This document shows positions 12,296 to 21,516 of a stretch of DNA of 33,865 nucleotides, in pieces. A program made the translations under genes and the position numbers. The DNA lies in the NCBI GenBank assembly GCA_036897625.1, contig JAYMTA010000235.1:1-33865 (forward strand), given 5' to 3'. This stretch comes from Pelargonium cotyledonis. Taxonomy: Eukaryota; Streptophyta; Magnoliopsida; Geraniales; Geraniaceae. How positions within the stretch are numbered: position 1 is the first letter of the stretch; the number at the start of each line of letters is the position of its first letter. The notes beneath the pieces are model-generated. The model worked only from the letters and a program-made list of their open reading frames with translations. It had not been told where the DNA came from and ran no database searches.

Positions 12296-12326
12296 CACGT
12301 GTAGACCAAGCACGTGTCAGCACGTG
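12296..12326. promoter_or_regulatory. Three CACGTG G-box/ABRE motifs upstream of the CDI-like gene
   Basis: CACGTG occurs at 12296–12301, 12311–12316 and 12321–12326, spaced 15 and 10 bp apart. Each is followed by T, giving ACGTGT; the second reads ACGTGTC, a classic ABRE core. A related GCTCGTGTCGG follows at 12331. These lie about 210–240 bp before the TATA box at 12533. Such clusters bind bZIP or bHLH/PIF factors, so light, abscisic acid or clock control is plausible but only inferred. Confidence 0.6.
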
Positions 12327-12532
12327 TTAGGCTCGTGTCGGCAATAAGCAATGGGCGTGCCCAAAACCAATGGGCTTATAGGCTATAGCTATTCTGGTTC
12401 GTAGACACAGATCCCAAATAATTTATAAAATTCCTTTATATATATATATATATTTTAATAATTAGTTAATATCTGGAGCCAATTTTCATTTTCTTGTTGC
12501 TCTGCTTCGTTCTCATTTCCATTTTATTTCTC

Positions 12533-12540
12533 TATATAAA
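12533..12540 (+). promoter_or_regulatory. TATA box of the CDI-like gene
   Basis: TATATAAA lies in a C/T-rich setting. A start site about 25–35 bp downstream (near 12570) would give a 5'UTR first exon ending at about 12721. The context of pyrimidine-rich leader, intron and intact coding exon supports its use. Confidence 0.6.
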
Positions 12541-12721
12541 CACAACCACATGATCTCGCAGTTTCTGTGTCACCGCTCGATCTTCGCTCCAACACCGAAT
12601 TCTCTCTGTCCACTCTGATATTTTTTTTGGGGTTTTGAAATCGAATTGACTCTTTTTTCCAGCTAGATTTCACATCTCTGGCTCGTCGTCTTCAAGATCT
12701 GCCGACATTTTCAATTTTGAG

Positions 12722-13349
12722 GTACTTCACATTATCTGTTTTTTTTTTTTTTTTGCTTTTGATTGATACGTAGAGATCAATGTGCATGTGGGTTTTTGAT
12801 TTTTGGATCGGATTTGGAATTCTGGGTTTTGCTTCTTTTGCTGAATTGTTAAATATCAGTTTCTATAGCATTCTTCTTTGATCCGCGATTTCGTTTTCAA
12901 GATGCGCGTATTGAAGTTCCTTAATTCGTTAGGGTTTAGATTTGTATTTGCTCCGTTTGGTTTCATAGAAATTGAAGGGAAAAAAAAGTAAGGAAATGGA
13001 TTTTCTTGTACCTAATCGCATTTTGTTGATTTGAGCGTGTTCGGGAATCTGTCGAAAGTTCTCGCAAAACGTAATTTTCTTAGTGCTAATTTTGAGTTGG
13101 ATTCCACTGTATTTGAAAATTTCCAATTTTGTGTTTACGTTATCAGTTTTTTACGCTGAAGATGTGATTGTTATTTTCTGAATTAAGTAAGACTGAGAAA
13201 ATTTGAAGATCTGAATTTCAGTCATTTTCTTAGTACTAAATTTGAGTTGTTTTATCCCTTATTTAAGCTAAAGATGTGATTTTTTTCTTCTTCTGAACAG
13301 TAAGATTGAGAAAATTTGAAGATTGTGATTTTTTTCTTCTTCTGAACAG
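12722..13349 (+). other. 5'UTR intron of the CDI-like gene with duplicated 3' splice site
   Basis: The donor is GTACTT at 12722, after TTTTGAG. Two identical acceptors are available, CTTCTTCTGAACAG ending at 13300 and again at 13349, because a 49-bp segment is exactly duplicated. A 5'UTR intron is inferred because the leader is split by typical intron sequence (T-runs, AT-rich) and the first ATG of the coding frame is only at 13397. Confidence 0.6.
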
Positions 13350-13373
13350 TAAGATTGAGAAAATTTGAAGATT
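13276..13373. repeat. Exact 49-bp tandem duplication containing a splice acceptor
   Basis: Units 13276–13324 and 13325–13373 are identical. Each holds a seven-T run, CTTCTTCTGAACAG and AAGATTGAGAAAATTTGAAG. A third, diverged relative (GACTGAGAAAATTTGAAG) lies near 13191–13212, so the tract has been repeat-prone for longer. Confidence 0.95.
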
Positions 13374-13396
13374 TCGGTTTTAAGTCATCTGATCCG

Positions 13397-14161
13397 ATGA
13401 CTTTGAGCAATGGGAATGTTCAACAAGTGAGTAGCAATGGAGAGACGAAACCTTTCAAGATCTTTGTGGGTTATGATTCCCGCGAAGACATTGCTTTCCA
13501 GGTCTGCCGGCACTCAATCTTGAAGCGATCCTCGATCCCTGTCGAGATCATACCAATAGTTCAATCAGATTTGAGAACCAAAGGTCTGTATTGGCGTGAA
13601 CGGAACCCACTTGAGAGCACTGAGTTCTCATTCAGTAGGTTCTTGACACCGTATTTGGCCAACTACGAGGGATGGGCTATGTTTGTGGATTGCGATTTTC
13701 TGTACTTAGCAGACATTAAGGAATTGAGGGACATGGTCGATGACAAATACGCAATCATGTGTGTTCAACACGATTATACTCCAAAAGAGACCACAAAGAT
13801 GGATGGGGCGGTGCAGACAGTGTATCCAAGGAAGAATTGGTCTTCCATGGTTTTGTACAATTGTGATCATCCCAAGAACAAGGCGTTGACGCCGGAGGCT
13901 GTAAATACTCAAACGGGTGCTTTTCTTCATAGGTTCCAGTGGCTGGAGGATCATGAAATCGGGTCAATCCCGTTTGTTTGGAACTTTCTTGAGGGTCATA
14001 ACAAGGTTGTTGAAAAGGATCCAACTACATTCCCCAAGGCAATACACTACACTCGTGGAGGGCCGTGGTTTGAGGCTTGGAAGAATTGTGAATTCGCAGA
14101 CCTTTGGTTGAATGAGATGGAAGAGTACAATAACAAGGCGGAGAAGAAAATTGCATGCTGA
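13397..14161 (+). CDS. CDI: CDI-like nucleotide-diphospho-sugar transferase, 254 aa, single coding exon
   Basis: The protein begins MTLSNGNVQQ and has a Rossmann-like start KIFVGYDSRED (21–31). A DxD-type motif, FVDCDFLYL (97–105), would bind the metal and the nucleotide sugar. A conserved HYTRGGPWF block (217–225) lies near the end. No signal peptide or membrane segment is seen, so a cytosolic protein is expected. It resembles the GT-A-fold family of Arabidopsis CDI (AT1G64980, from memory linked to pollen tube growth). The sugar donor and acceptor are unknown. Start choice: the frame is open a little further upstream, to a TTG at 13355, but the first ATG is 13397, and the upstream part comes from the duplicated splice-site tract. 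The stop is TGA at 14159–14161. The length is full for the family and nothing is broken. Confidence 0.88.
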   Translation: MTLSNGNVQQVSSNGETKPFKIFVGYDSREDIAFQVCRHSILKRSSIPVEIIPIVQSDLRTKGLYWRERNPLESTEFSFSRFLTPYLANYEGWAMFVDCDFLYLADIKELRDMVDDKYAIMCVQHDYTPKETTKMDGAVQTVYPRKNWSSMVLYNCDHPKNKALTPEAVNTQTGAFLHRFQWLEDHEIGSIPFVWNFLEGHNKVVEKDPTTFPKAIHYTRGGPWFEAWKNCEFADLWLNEMEEYNNKAEKKIAC

Positions 14162-14274
14162 ATTTTACTAGCAGGTGCATATATATCATTCGAAATTTAG
14201 TTTGTGAAGTTACCTACCATGTTCTATTCTTTATGTTCGAATTTATTATCAACATGTATTCTAGATTTGGCAAC

Positions 14275-15265
14275 TCTCTGTTACTATATTTTAGCATTGC
14301 TGGCATATATGTCTTTGCCTTTCATGTGTAATGTTCCATTGTTCATTACCGTAATGATATTATTAAAGTGTGATTTCCTAGAATCATTGTTTATTTATAA
14401 AAACGGTCTTTCTTCTATATTGTGAACTGGTTTTTATATTACGGATAGATAAGAGTGGAACAAATCATTGTTTATTTATAAAAGCGGTCTTTCTTCTATA
14501 TTGTGAACTGGTTTTTATATTATGGATAGATAAGAGTGGAACAAAACCTAAGTTAGTCTAATGATCTGTTCAGTTCATTTATGTTTCTCTTAATTTTTGT
14601 GTTGATAGTTTGAGTTTTGTTGGTGGTGTTGTTAAATGTTCAGTTACTTTATTTTAGCTTTGCCTTTCATTGTGTAATGTTTCTTTGTTCACCGCTGTAA
14701 CGATGTTGTTAGAGTATGATATTTTAGAGGCATTGTTTAGTTACAAAAATCATCTTTTCTTCTATTTTGTGAACTGGTTTTGTATTACAGATAGATAAGA
14801 GTGGAACAAGACCTTCTTAGGTTAATGGATGTTCACTTCTGTTTCTTCATTTATTTTTCTCTTAATTCATGTGTAGATAGAAAGTACTAAGTTTTGTTGG
14901 TGTTGTTTAATGTTGAGTTTTCTCTGTCAATTACTATATTTTAGCATTGCTAGCATATATGTGTATTCCTTTCATGTGTAGCGTTTCATGGTTCATCTCT
15001 GTAACTCAGAGTTTGCAATTTGAACCCGAATTCGTGGGCACTCGAAACCCGGCTCACATTTTATGGGTTTGGATTGCACAAAAATAGATCTGATCAGTTC
15101 TTAGGCCGGATGAATTATAAATCTGCACATTTTGTACTAAAAACTCGAACTTTGATATGAAACTTGCAAAGATCCGGGTCAGGTTTAGGATAAGCCTTAG
15201 AACCCGAATTGCTAGCTCTACAATGCTGGCATGTATGTTTTTGCCTTTCATGTGTAATGTTGCTT
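14275..15265. repeat. Higher-order degenerate repeat downstream of CDI
   Basis: The phrase TTAGCATTGCTGGCATATATG...CCTTTCATGTGTAATGTT recurs in order, with losses, near 14290, 14655, 14940 and 15220, interleaved with the 81-bp units. The spacing is about 280–360 bp. The last copy is interrupted by a transposon-like segment rich in AACCCG motifs (about 15010–15220). Confidence 0.6.
14383..14544. repeat. Two 81-bp tandem units (2 mismatches), part of a larger repeat array
   Basis: Units 14383–14463 and 14464–14544 differ at two positions (A/G and C/T). A third, diverged copy lies at about 14731–14810, recognisable by TTGTGAACTGGTTTT and GATAGATAAGAGTGGAACAA. The array sits just downstream of the CDI-like coding exon, so the first unit may fall in its 3'UTR. 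Confidence 0.9.
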
Positions 15266-15380
15266 GCTTTATAATTTGACCCGTTATGAATATGGGTTTG
15301 CTTGACGCGGCCCAAATCGAAAATGCGACAAGAACCCGAAGATTGTGGGTCGGGTTTTGGTCCAAAAGGGTGGCTCTAAT
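15010..15380. mobile_element. Decayed non-autonomous DNA transposon fragments (hAT/MITE-like)
   Basis: The stretch carries phrases such as AACCCGAATTGCTAGCTCTA (15201–15220), GACCCGTTATGAATATGGG and GGGTCGGGTTTTGG. Many short plant elements end in similar phrases. I cannot outline both termini or a target-site duplication, so only a decayed copy is claimed. Confidence 0.4.
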
Positions 15381-15854
15381 TTGAGTAGATGATTTCCCAG
15401 ATGCATTGTGAATTCACAAGACTTGTGTTTTCTCAGTTAAGTTAAGGAATCTGTTTCTTCATTGTTTTTTCTCTTAAATGCTGTGCTGATGGTACTGAGA
15501 TTTGTTGGTGATGTTGTTAATAAGAACTTTGATGTGCTCACAGGTTTCATTTTGCCAGAGCATATTGAATTTGCTTTTACATGAATAGCCAATGAGAAAC
15601 CCAAAAAGTGAAAAAGTAGAGTGTGGCTTCACAGGAAAGCACTTTTAAAATGCTTCCTTTAGAGCTGTAATTGCATATTTTTACCCAAACCCAATTTGTT
15701 GTGATGTGAACATGTGTTTAGCATTCATTTCATTTAAGAGTTGGTTTTTATTGGTGTTAATGTCACAATTTTCTTGGTAATAATTGAAGCTATTTATTTG
15801 TGTGGGAAACAACCTATTAGAAGTAGATCATGATGATAGTTGAGGCTTCTAATA

Positions 15855-15970
15855 TTGTTGATGGTCACATTGAGTCTTTACGAGATAGTAAAGTCGTTGT
15901 ATTATTATGATCTTGATGTTATGAGTTTAAGTCGTGGAAACAACCTTAGTGTGGGAGTAGGGATATGGTC
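15855..15970 (+). mobile_element. Possible remnant of an Au-like SINE
   Basis: GAGTTTAAGTCGTGGAAACAACCTT at 15923–15947 resembles the box B and following segment of the Au SINE family as I remember it (GTTCGAGTCGTGGAAACAGCCTC-type). A weak box-A-like region lies about 40–50 bp upstream. No target-site duplication was found and the 3' part is diverged. The similarity rests on memory, so confidence is limited. Confidence 0.4.
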
Positions 15971-16039
15971 ACGTGACTTGACACCAATTTTAGCATCTCG
16001 GGTCAATTTGTGGGCTAATCTCATGTCGTGTAATTCAGC

Positions 16040-17450
16040 TCTCTTGTAATGGTTAGTTCGGATTCAAGTTGAATCATTTAATATAATACTACTATAAACA
16101 TGAAATGAACACAACCCACGAACACAAATTACCACCTATCCTTTTTTTATTTATTTTGCCCTCTTTTAACTTGAAACTTGCTTGTCAGGTCAATCTCAAC
16201 TTGTTTGTTTAAACAGATAGATTCAGATTGACTCATTTAACATAATACTAAACTTTCAACACGATACGCACACAACTCATAAACACGAATTTCCAATCCC
16301 TCACAATACTGAAAGCTCCATGCACAGAAACCCCGTAACACTGAACTTCCAACACGATACAAACACAATCCGCGAAAACGAACCGCCACCCATCAATCTG
16401 AGCCCTTATTTTTAGGGATCTTGAAGCTTGCTTTCGCCCCTCGAGTCCCCAACTTGCCAATCACAAGAAGTAGAGCTAGTGGTGCACAAAAAAAAAAAGG
16501 GTCATAAATTTGGAGACTTGTGTCTCTAGTCTCTACTTGTGAGATCTGAGGCTAGAAACAGTACAGTTGATAGTTGATTATTATTGAGTAGTGTACAATC
16601 CATAGCCCAACCGCTACCCATTTATGTGTTTCACTTGACACTTGCTGTACCTATTTTTTGTCTAATTAAATGTGACCTCTACAACCGATAAAAGCTATAC
16701 CTATTTCTTGCCTCTAGGGGTACCCTAATAGATGCTACAGGTCCTCACTTGTTTTAGAGACCCATTAATGTTCTTTATGTGGCCTCATTTGTAGGACACA
16801 CAGTGCCCAAAAATTCAATTGGCTGCTCTTTTTTTAGTGAACACGTTATTGATTTCAGGAGTTTGTTTTTGGGAGTTTCTTGACTGGGGATAGATTTGCG
16901 TCCTTGATTGAGTGAGTTTGATGATTTTGATGGGTTTCTTGAGTTCTTGATTTCTAAATTATATATGTTACAAGGTTGGCAATTTGTGCATCGACCTGCC
17001 TCGATTGAGCGCGACTTTTTGGACATGTATATGATAGGGAATCAAAAACCGATCGGGGTTTTGCAGTTTTGGGTTGGATGAAATAGGATCGGCCGATTTT
17101 GGGCCGACCATAAAAACACACGCTCACTCAGTGTTTCGCATGTAAAACCAGAAACTCATTTCCTCGAATTGTCCGTTTATGAGCACGATGACATGACATG
17201 ACATACTCAACACAACTAAATAACTAAGTTTTGAAATTCCACATTTTCTAAACGGGACATGTTTTGAAAAATTACATTTTTACCCTTAAATAACTAGTTA
17301 TCAAATGAGTTACCTACAACCGGCTAATGAAATGGGTTAACCGGATTTGACAAGAACACGACACGATTGGCTAAACGAGTTAAGTTAGCCGACAAAAAAC
17401 GCGACAAAGCCAAATCAAAAACAACCCGTATAAATTCGCACGTTCTGCGT
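16040..17450. other. Spacer with several decayed transposon-terminus phrases, no gene seen
   Basis: Repeated phrases of the type CAACACGATAC...CACAA...CACGAA...CCACC occur at about 16085–16137, 16255–16295 and 16348–16395. A similar GACAAGAACACGACACGATTGG segment is at about 17348. These look like partial copies of one non-autonomous element. The open frames here have no recognisable protein motifs. Confidence 0.4.
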
Positions 17451-17654
17451 GTCGGGCCGCTAGCCATGCTCGAAATTACATTGAAAAGTTTGGATCTTTC
17501 ATTAATTCCATATTTAATCTTCATTGAGCCGAAAAATGAGTTAAGAATCTAAATCTAGCAAGTGCATTCAATGTTCAAAAATAAACAAGTGGACAGTAGT
17601 TGAAAACACAACCACCATTTTCAATTTCATGTCCTTCTAAATTTTGATCATTAT

Positions 17655-17706
17655 TGTTATATATATATACATATATATTGCTATATATATGTATACATAT
17701 ATATTG
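17655..17706 (+). promoter_or_regulatory. AT-dinucleotide TATA region of GDSL-A
   Basis: An alternating TATATATATACATATATAT block is followed, after GC, by its near-mirror TATATATATGTATACATATA. It lies 55–105 bp before the GDSL-A ATG, so a TATA function is likely, though the exact element cannot be picked. It could also form a cruciform. Confidence 0.5.
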
Positions 17707-17759
17707 GTCTCTATTGTTCTTTATTCTCATCTCACACTTGTTTAAGGCCCCTTCTCAAA

Positions 17760-20700
17760 ATGGCTAACGCTTCAGTGTTGAGTTTCTGTTTCTGTTTTGT
17801 TTTGTTGCTTGCACAGCAAGCCATTGCGAGCCCCGGGAGGTCTCGGGCCTTTTTCGTGTTCGGAGACTCACTCGTTGATGCCGGAAACAACAACTATTTG
17901 GCCACGACTGCTCGTGCTGACGCGCCTCCTTACGGGATTGATTATCCTACGCGACGCCCCACGGGGAGATTCTCCAATGGCTACAACATTCCCGACCTTA
18001 TCAGTTAATAAATCGAGCATTTATTTTGTTGTTTTTTTAACTTTTGCTAGAACTCGTGTCGTGGACAATGTTTAATTCTCTAATGGCCTTAACGTCTGAT
18101 AATGTCGGGAATGCTAAGGCCATTAGAGGTGGACAATGTTTAATTCTCTAATGGCCTTAGCATTCCCTCCTCTGCGCCCCCCCCGACATTATCAGACGTT
18201 AAGGCCATTAGAGAAACATACGTTGTCCACAAACTCGTGTCGGGAGGAAGGTTCGTAGTTTTAGTACTAACCAATCAAATCTTGCATTTTCTTTAAACTT
18301 TCAAGAACTCGTGTCGGGGGCAATGTTTCTGGCCTTAACATTAATTCCCGACATTATCAGTTAAGTCTGTGTTTCGCTATAATATTCGTAAGTTTTAGCT
18401 TTCAAGAACTCGTGCTGTGGAGGAAGGTTTCTAACAAATCTTGCATTTTTGTTCTTGACTTTTATCAGTGAAGTCTATGTTTAGTAAATCTTGCGTTTTT
18501 GTTCTGAAATTTTCAAGAACTCGTGTCGTGGACAGTGTAGTACGAGGAATTAGGCTTGTAGGTTTAGTACCGATCAATCAGATCTTGTGTTTTTTGTTAT
18601 ATAGACTTTCCAGAACTCGTGTCACGGACAATTGTAGTTTTAGTACCGATCAAATCTTGCGTTTTTATTCTGAACTTTCGAAAACTCGCGTTGGGGACAT
18701 TGTATGTAGTACGAGGAATTAGGCTCGTGTTTTTTGCTCTTTAAACTTTCAAGAACTCGTGTCACGGACAGTTGTAGTTTTAGTATCGATCAAATCTTGC
18801 ACATCGTCATTCATTTCTTGCACATCGTCAGGTCAGCATATTGGCGCCGAATCCGCATTGCCATACTTGAGCCCGCGACTCACTGGACAGAGACTACTCG
18901 TCGGCGCTAACTTCGCGTCAGCTGGGATCGGGATTCTCAACGACACTGGCGTTCAATTTGTAAGTCTCAACTATTATAACGATACGCCTTAACCAATAAA
19001 TATGCATTTTTTTTAAAAAATAATGATGTCGCCATCGCGAGTTCTCTCAACAATCTACACGACATCAGCACAAAAATTACAGGAATAGAAGATTCGAGCA
19101 CAAATTTGCGAATTTTGTTTGCTGTAAGCTTTATATTTGAATATTTAAAGTGAACGGAAGGGTAAAAACGTCTTTTTACGGACTAGATCACAAAATTACG
19201 AATTTTTCTTTGTTTTTTCTGTATGTTTTTATTATTTGAGTGAATTTTATTTGAAAATTTAAAGTATAGGGGAGGTTAAAAATGTCTTTTCACTTGTTCA
19301 TAACTGTTCTCAACCGATTTATTTGTCTACGCAGCTTAACATTATCAGAATGTATAGACAACTGGAGTATTTCCAAGAGTACCAACGACGAGTGAGCGCT
19401 ATGATTGGAGCCGCGGAAACTAAGAGACTCATAAGTGGATCCCTTGTACTCATCACCGTTGGCGGGAACGATTTTGTCAACAACTACTATCTAGTGCCGT
19501 ATTCCGCGAGATCGCGCCAATACTCGCTCCCTAACTATGTCAAGTTTCTCATCTCGGAGTACAAGAAACTTCTAAGGGTAATTAACCCGCCTTTTTCTAC
19601 ACATTACTTCTCGAATGTGCCTTGCTTTACACGTGAGCCGCATTTTTTTAATGTCCTATGCACTTGTTTTAGGACTATAAATTACTACACTGTGTTTTCA
19701 CTCTGTTCGTATAGTACATAAACTCTATTAACTAGTGAAATAAAATGACAACTTTGCCCTCGAGGTCACTCGTCATAAAAGTACAAGAAAAACAAAGGAC
19801 AAAAATGTCATTTCGCGGGCCCATAATTGTTCTCAGCCCACTTTAACCATTGAGGGAGAAGAAAGATTTGACCGTAAGTTTGAATACTAGTATCTTAATT
19901 TGTTGCGAGTAAGGATCAAAACACGAGAAACCCCTAATGGATTTTCAAGACAATTTCTGTTTATCAATATCTCTAGAAAAATGTTTTGAAATGACCATCT
20001 TAATATCTATTTGTTTCAAATTGGTACCTAATTTAACTTTTGCTCTGAAATGATTGCAGAATCTGTACGATTTGGGAGCTCGGCGAGTACTAGTGACCGG
20101 TACAGGACCAATAGGTTGCGTCCCGGCGGAGTTGGCTCAGAGAGGCACAAATGGAGGATGTTCTGCAGAACTGCAAAGAGCAGCATCTTTGTACAATCCA
20201 CAGCTTGCTCAAATGCTAAGAGATCTCAATAGGGAGCTCGGAGGCGATTACTTCATCGCCGCAAACACGAATCAAATGCATTTGGACTTCGTCTCAAACC
20301 CACAAGCATATGGTATGCTTAACATTCTCTTAGGAGTCGTTCGTTTAACTATTTTTAAGTAAATTTCGAAGAAAGTAGGACATGTTAGGTATTTTTATAA
20401 GAAAATATTATTATTCTTACGATAGTTTATTTTTTTTGAAAAGGGCGTAAGTGGGATTCAAAAAATCTATTTCGTCAAACGAGTTGAAATATACCGTCAA
20501 ATTAACTAACTTTTCAATTACTTGTACAAAAATTTGAAGTAACTCGTCGCAGTCTGATTACATCTGCAACAAAATTAAACGAACAAAACGCCTTACTTGT
20601 TTCTAACATTCGTGTTATGTTTATTATTTTTTGTAGGATTCACGACTTCGAAGATAGCTTGTTGCGGACAAGGACCCTACAATGGCCTCGGGCTTTGCAC

Positions 20701-20869
20701 GCCGCTATCGAATTTGTGCCCTAACCGGAACTTGTACGCGTTTTGGGACGCATTCCATCCGTCCGAGAAGGCGAATAGAATCATTGTAAGAGGGATAATG
20801 AACGGCGATACATCCTACATGTCACCTATGAATCTCAGCACCATACTTGCCTTGGACGCCAAGCTTTGA
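17760..20869 (+). CDS. GDSL esterase/lipase A (LTL1/cutin-synthase-like), 5 exons, 366 aa
   Basis: Exons: 17760–18003, 18832–18959, 19335–19577, 20060–20312 and 20637–20869 (1101 nt). A hydrophobic signal peptide (about residues 1–23) predicts secretion to the cell wall or cuticle. SGNH catalytic blocks are present: [16 protein letters not shown] with nucleophile Ser37, [12 protein letters not shown] (106–117), TVGGND with Asn169, and the acid/base pair Asp327 and His330 in FWDAFHP. Plant relatives (LTL1 and CUS proteins) hydrolyse or transfer acyl chains, and some polymerise cutin monomers. The exact substrate here is unknown. It is the first of three tandem copies, with intron phases identical to B and C. 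Intron 1 is 828 bp and unusual: it holds a minisatellite, a large hairpin and copies of the exon 1 tail. The exon 1 donor is GTTAAT, weaker than GTTAAG in B and C. No frame break is seen, so the gene looks functional. Confidence 0.92.
18061..18230. repeat. Nested inverted repeat (foldback) built from the GDSL exon 1 tail
   Basis: The outer arms are 18061–18109 and 18182–18230 (49 nt each), complementary except for one block of about seven bases. An inner perfect hairpin has arms 18107–18128 and 18146–18167 (22 nt). A 31-bp direct copy links 18061–18091 and 18129–18159. The antisense segment 18096–18128 is the reverse complement of a close variant of the exon 1 ends of the three GDSL genes, which encode FSNG-x-NIPD-x-IS. 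It lies in an intron transcribed as part of GDSL-A pre-mRNA. What it does, if anything, is not shown. Confidence 0.9.
18320..18366 (+). pseudogene. Duplicated fragment of GDSL exon 1 end with its splice donor
   Basis: TCTGGCCTTAACATT (interrupted) and CCCGACATTATCAGTTAAGT (18347–18366) match the last codons of exon 1 (NIPDIIS) and the GTTAAG donor of GDSL-B and -C. A further trace, TTATCAGTGAAGTCT, is at about 18463–18477. They are intronic scraps, not coding exons. Confidence 0.75.
19081..19320. repeat. Two degenerate units of about 110 bp in GDSL-A intron 2
   Basis: Both units contain a CACAAA-TT-CGAATTTT start, an ATTTAAAGT segment and a GGTAAAAACGTCTTTT or GGTTAAAAATGTCTTTT end. The second end, with TTCATAACTGTTCTCA after it, also resembles intron 3 at about 19800–19840 (AAAAATGTCATTT and CATAATTGTTCTCAG). 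The element is therefore in two introns of the same gene. Confidence 0.55.
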
Positions 20870-21270
20870 TTATTTCAAAAAATTAATTATCATTTTTCTG
20901 TCTTTGTGTGTGTGTGTTAATTATGTGTTTTGTTTGAAAAATGTCACATAATATGGATAATGTAATTCATGAATAATTGTTGTGATCAAGAAGCATTTTC
21001 ATTTAAAAAAAAAATTCCCAATCTTTGTTTCAGTTCACTTCAGTTTCTCTTGATAGACTCAATTAGCTCAAATATAGTAAAAATATGGGTTGCGGGCCAA
21101 AAAACACACTTATTTTTATCGAACTATTTTTTTCTAGTCTAGACATGAATCAACACTTACAGTAAAAGTTTACAAAATAAAAATGGGAGATTGTTTTTCG
21201 GTTCGGTACATTTTAGTCCCACAACCCGAATCGCTCGGTATACGCTAGCAATAATTGTTTGAAAGATAAA
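20870..21270. other. GDSL-A 3' flank, no further gene seen
   Basis: This AT-rich 3' flank includes GAATAATTG near 20972, which could serve as a polyadenylation region, and an A-run near 21006. There is no recognisable coding sequence. Confidence 0.4.
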
Positions 21271-21516
21271 TAGAGTTGTCAAATGAGCCAACGGCCTCCA
21301 AGCCACCATTGACCCAACCTGACAGTAGTGGGCCAACAAAAGATGATATGATAAACAAGAGACTGTTCTTTGACCCGGCCCGTTTAAGCCTGAGCTCTAG
21401 TGGGTTTGGCTCGATTTTGCCCCGTGGCCATCACTGGCCCGACTTGATAATATCTGGTTTGAATGAGCATACTTGCGATTTTTAGCCTTGCCCCGTTCGC
21501 TTATTTGCCAACTCTA
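21271..21516. mobile_element. MITE-like element with 21-bp terminal inverted repeats
   Basis: The left end TAGAGTTGTCAAATGAGCCAA (21271–21291) pairs with the right end (21496–21516), with 18 of 21 positions matching, and the body is 246 bp. The interior is rich in GGCCC-type phrases. No open frame suggests a transposase. Flanking 8-bp duplications are not evident. The terminus resembles hAT-type MITEs, but that family name is a judgement. A related copy is inside intron 4 of GDSL-C. Confidence 0.65.

Larger units (their letters stand above)
18040..18790 (+). repeat. Intron 1 minisatellite of GDSL-A (about eight units)
   Basis: The core AACTCGTGTC, usually preceded by TTTCAAG and followed by GTGGACA(A/G)TG or CACGGACA, recurs with small changes at 18051, 18231, 18306, 18407, 18518, 18614, 18683 and 18754. 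Between cores lie TAGTTTTAGTACCGATCAA and AATCTTGCGTTTTT phrases. The spacing is 70–180 bp. The same family fills intron 1 of GDSL-C. Confidence 0.85.

Noticed and set aside
13355-13396. Upstream extension of the CDI frame from a TTG codon
   Set aside because: Plant nuclear genes rarely start at TTG, the segment derives from the duplicated splice-acceptor unit, and a good ATG follows at 13397.
13706-14024. Minus-strand frames over the CDI coding exon
   Set aside because: They are antisense shadows of a well-conserved coding exon, with no motif of their own.
18040-18790. CRISPR-like array of spaced repeats
   Set aside because: Spacing and unit length are irregular, units are diverged, and the locus is a eukaryotic intron. 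It is a minisatellite.
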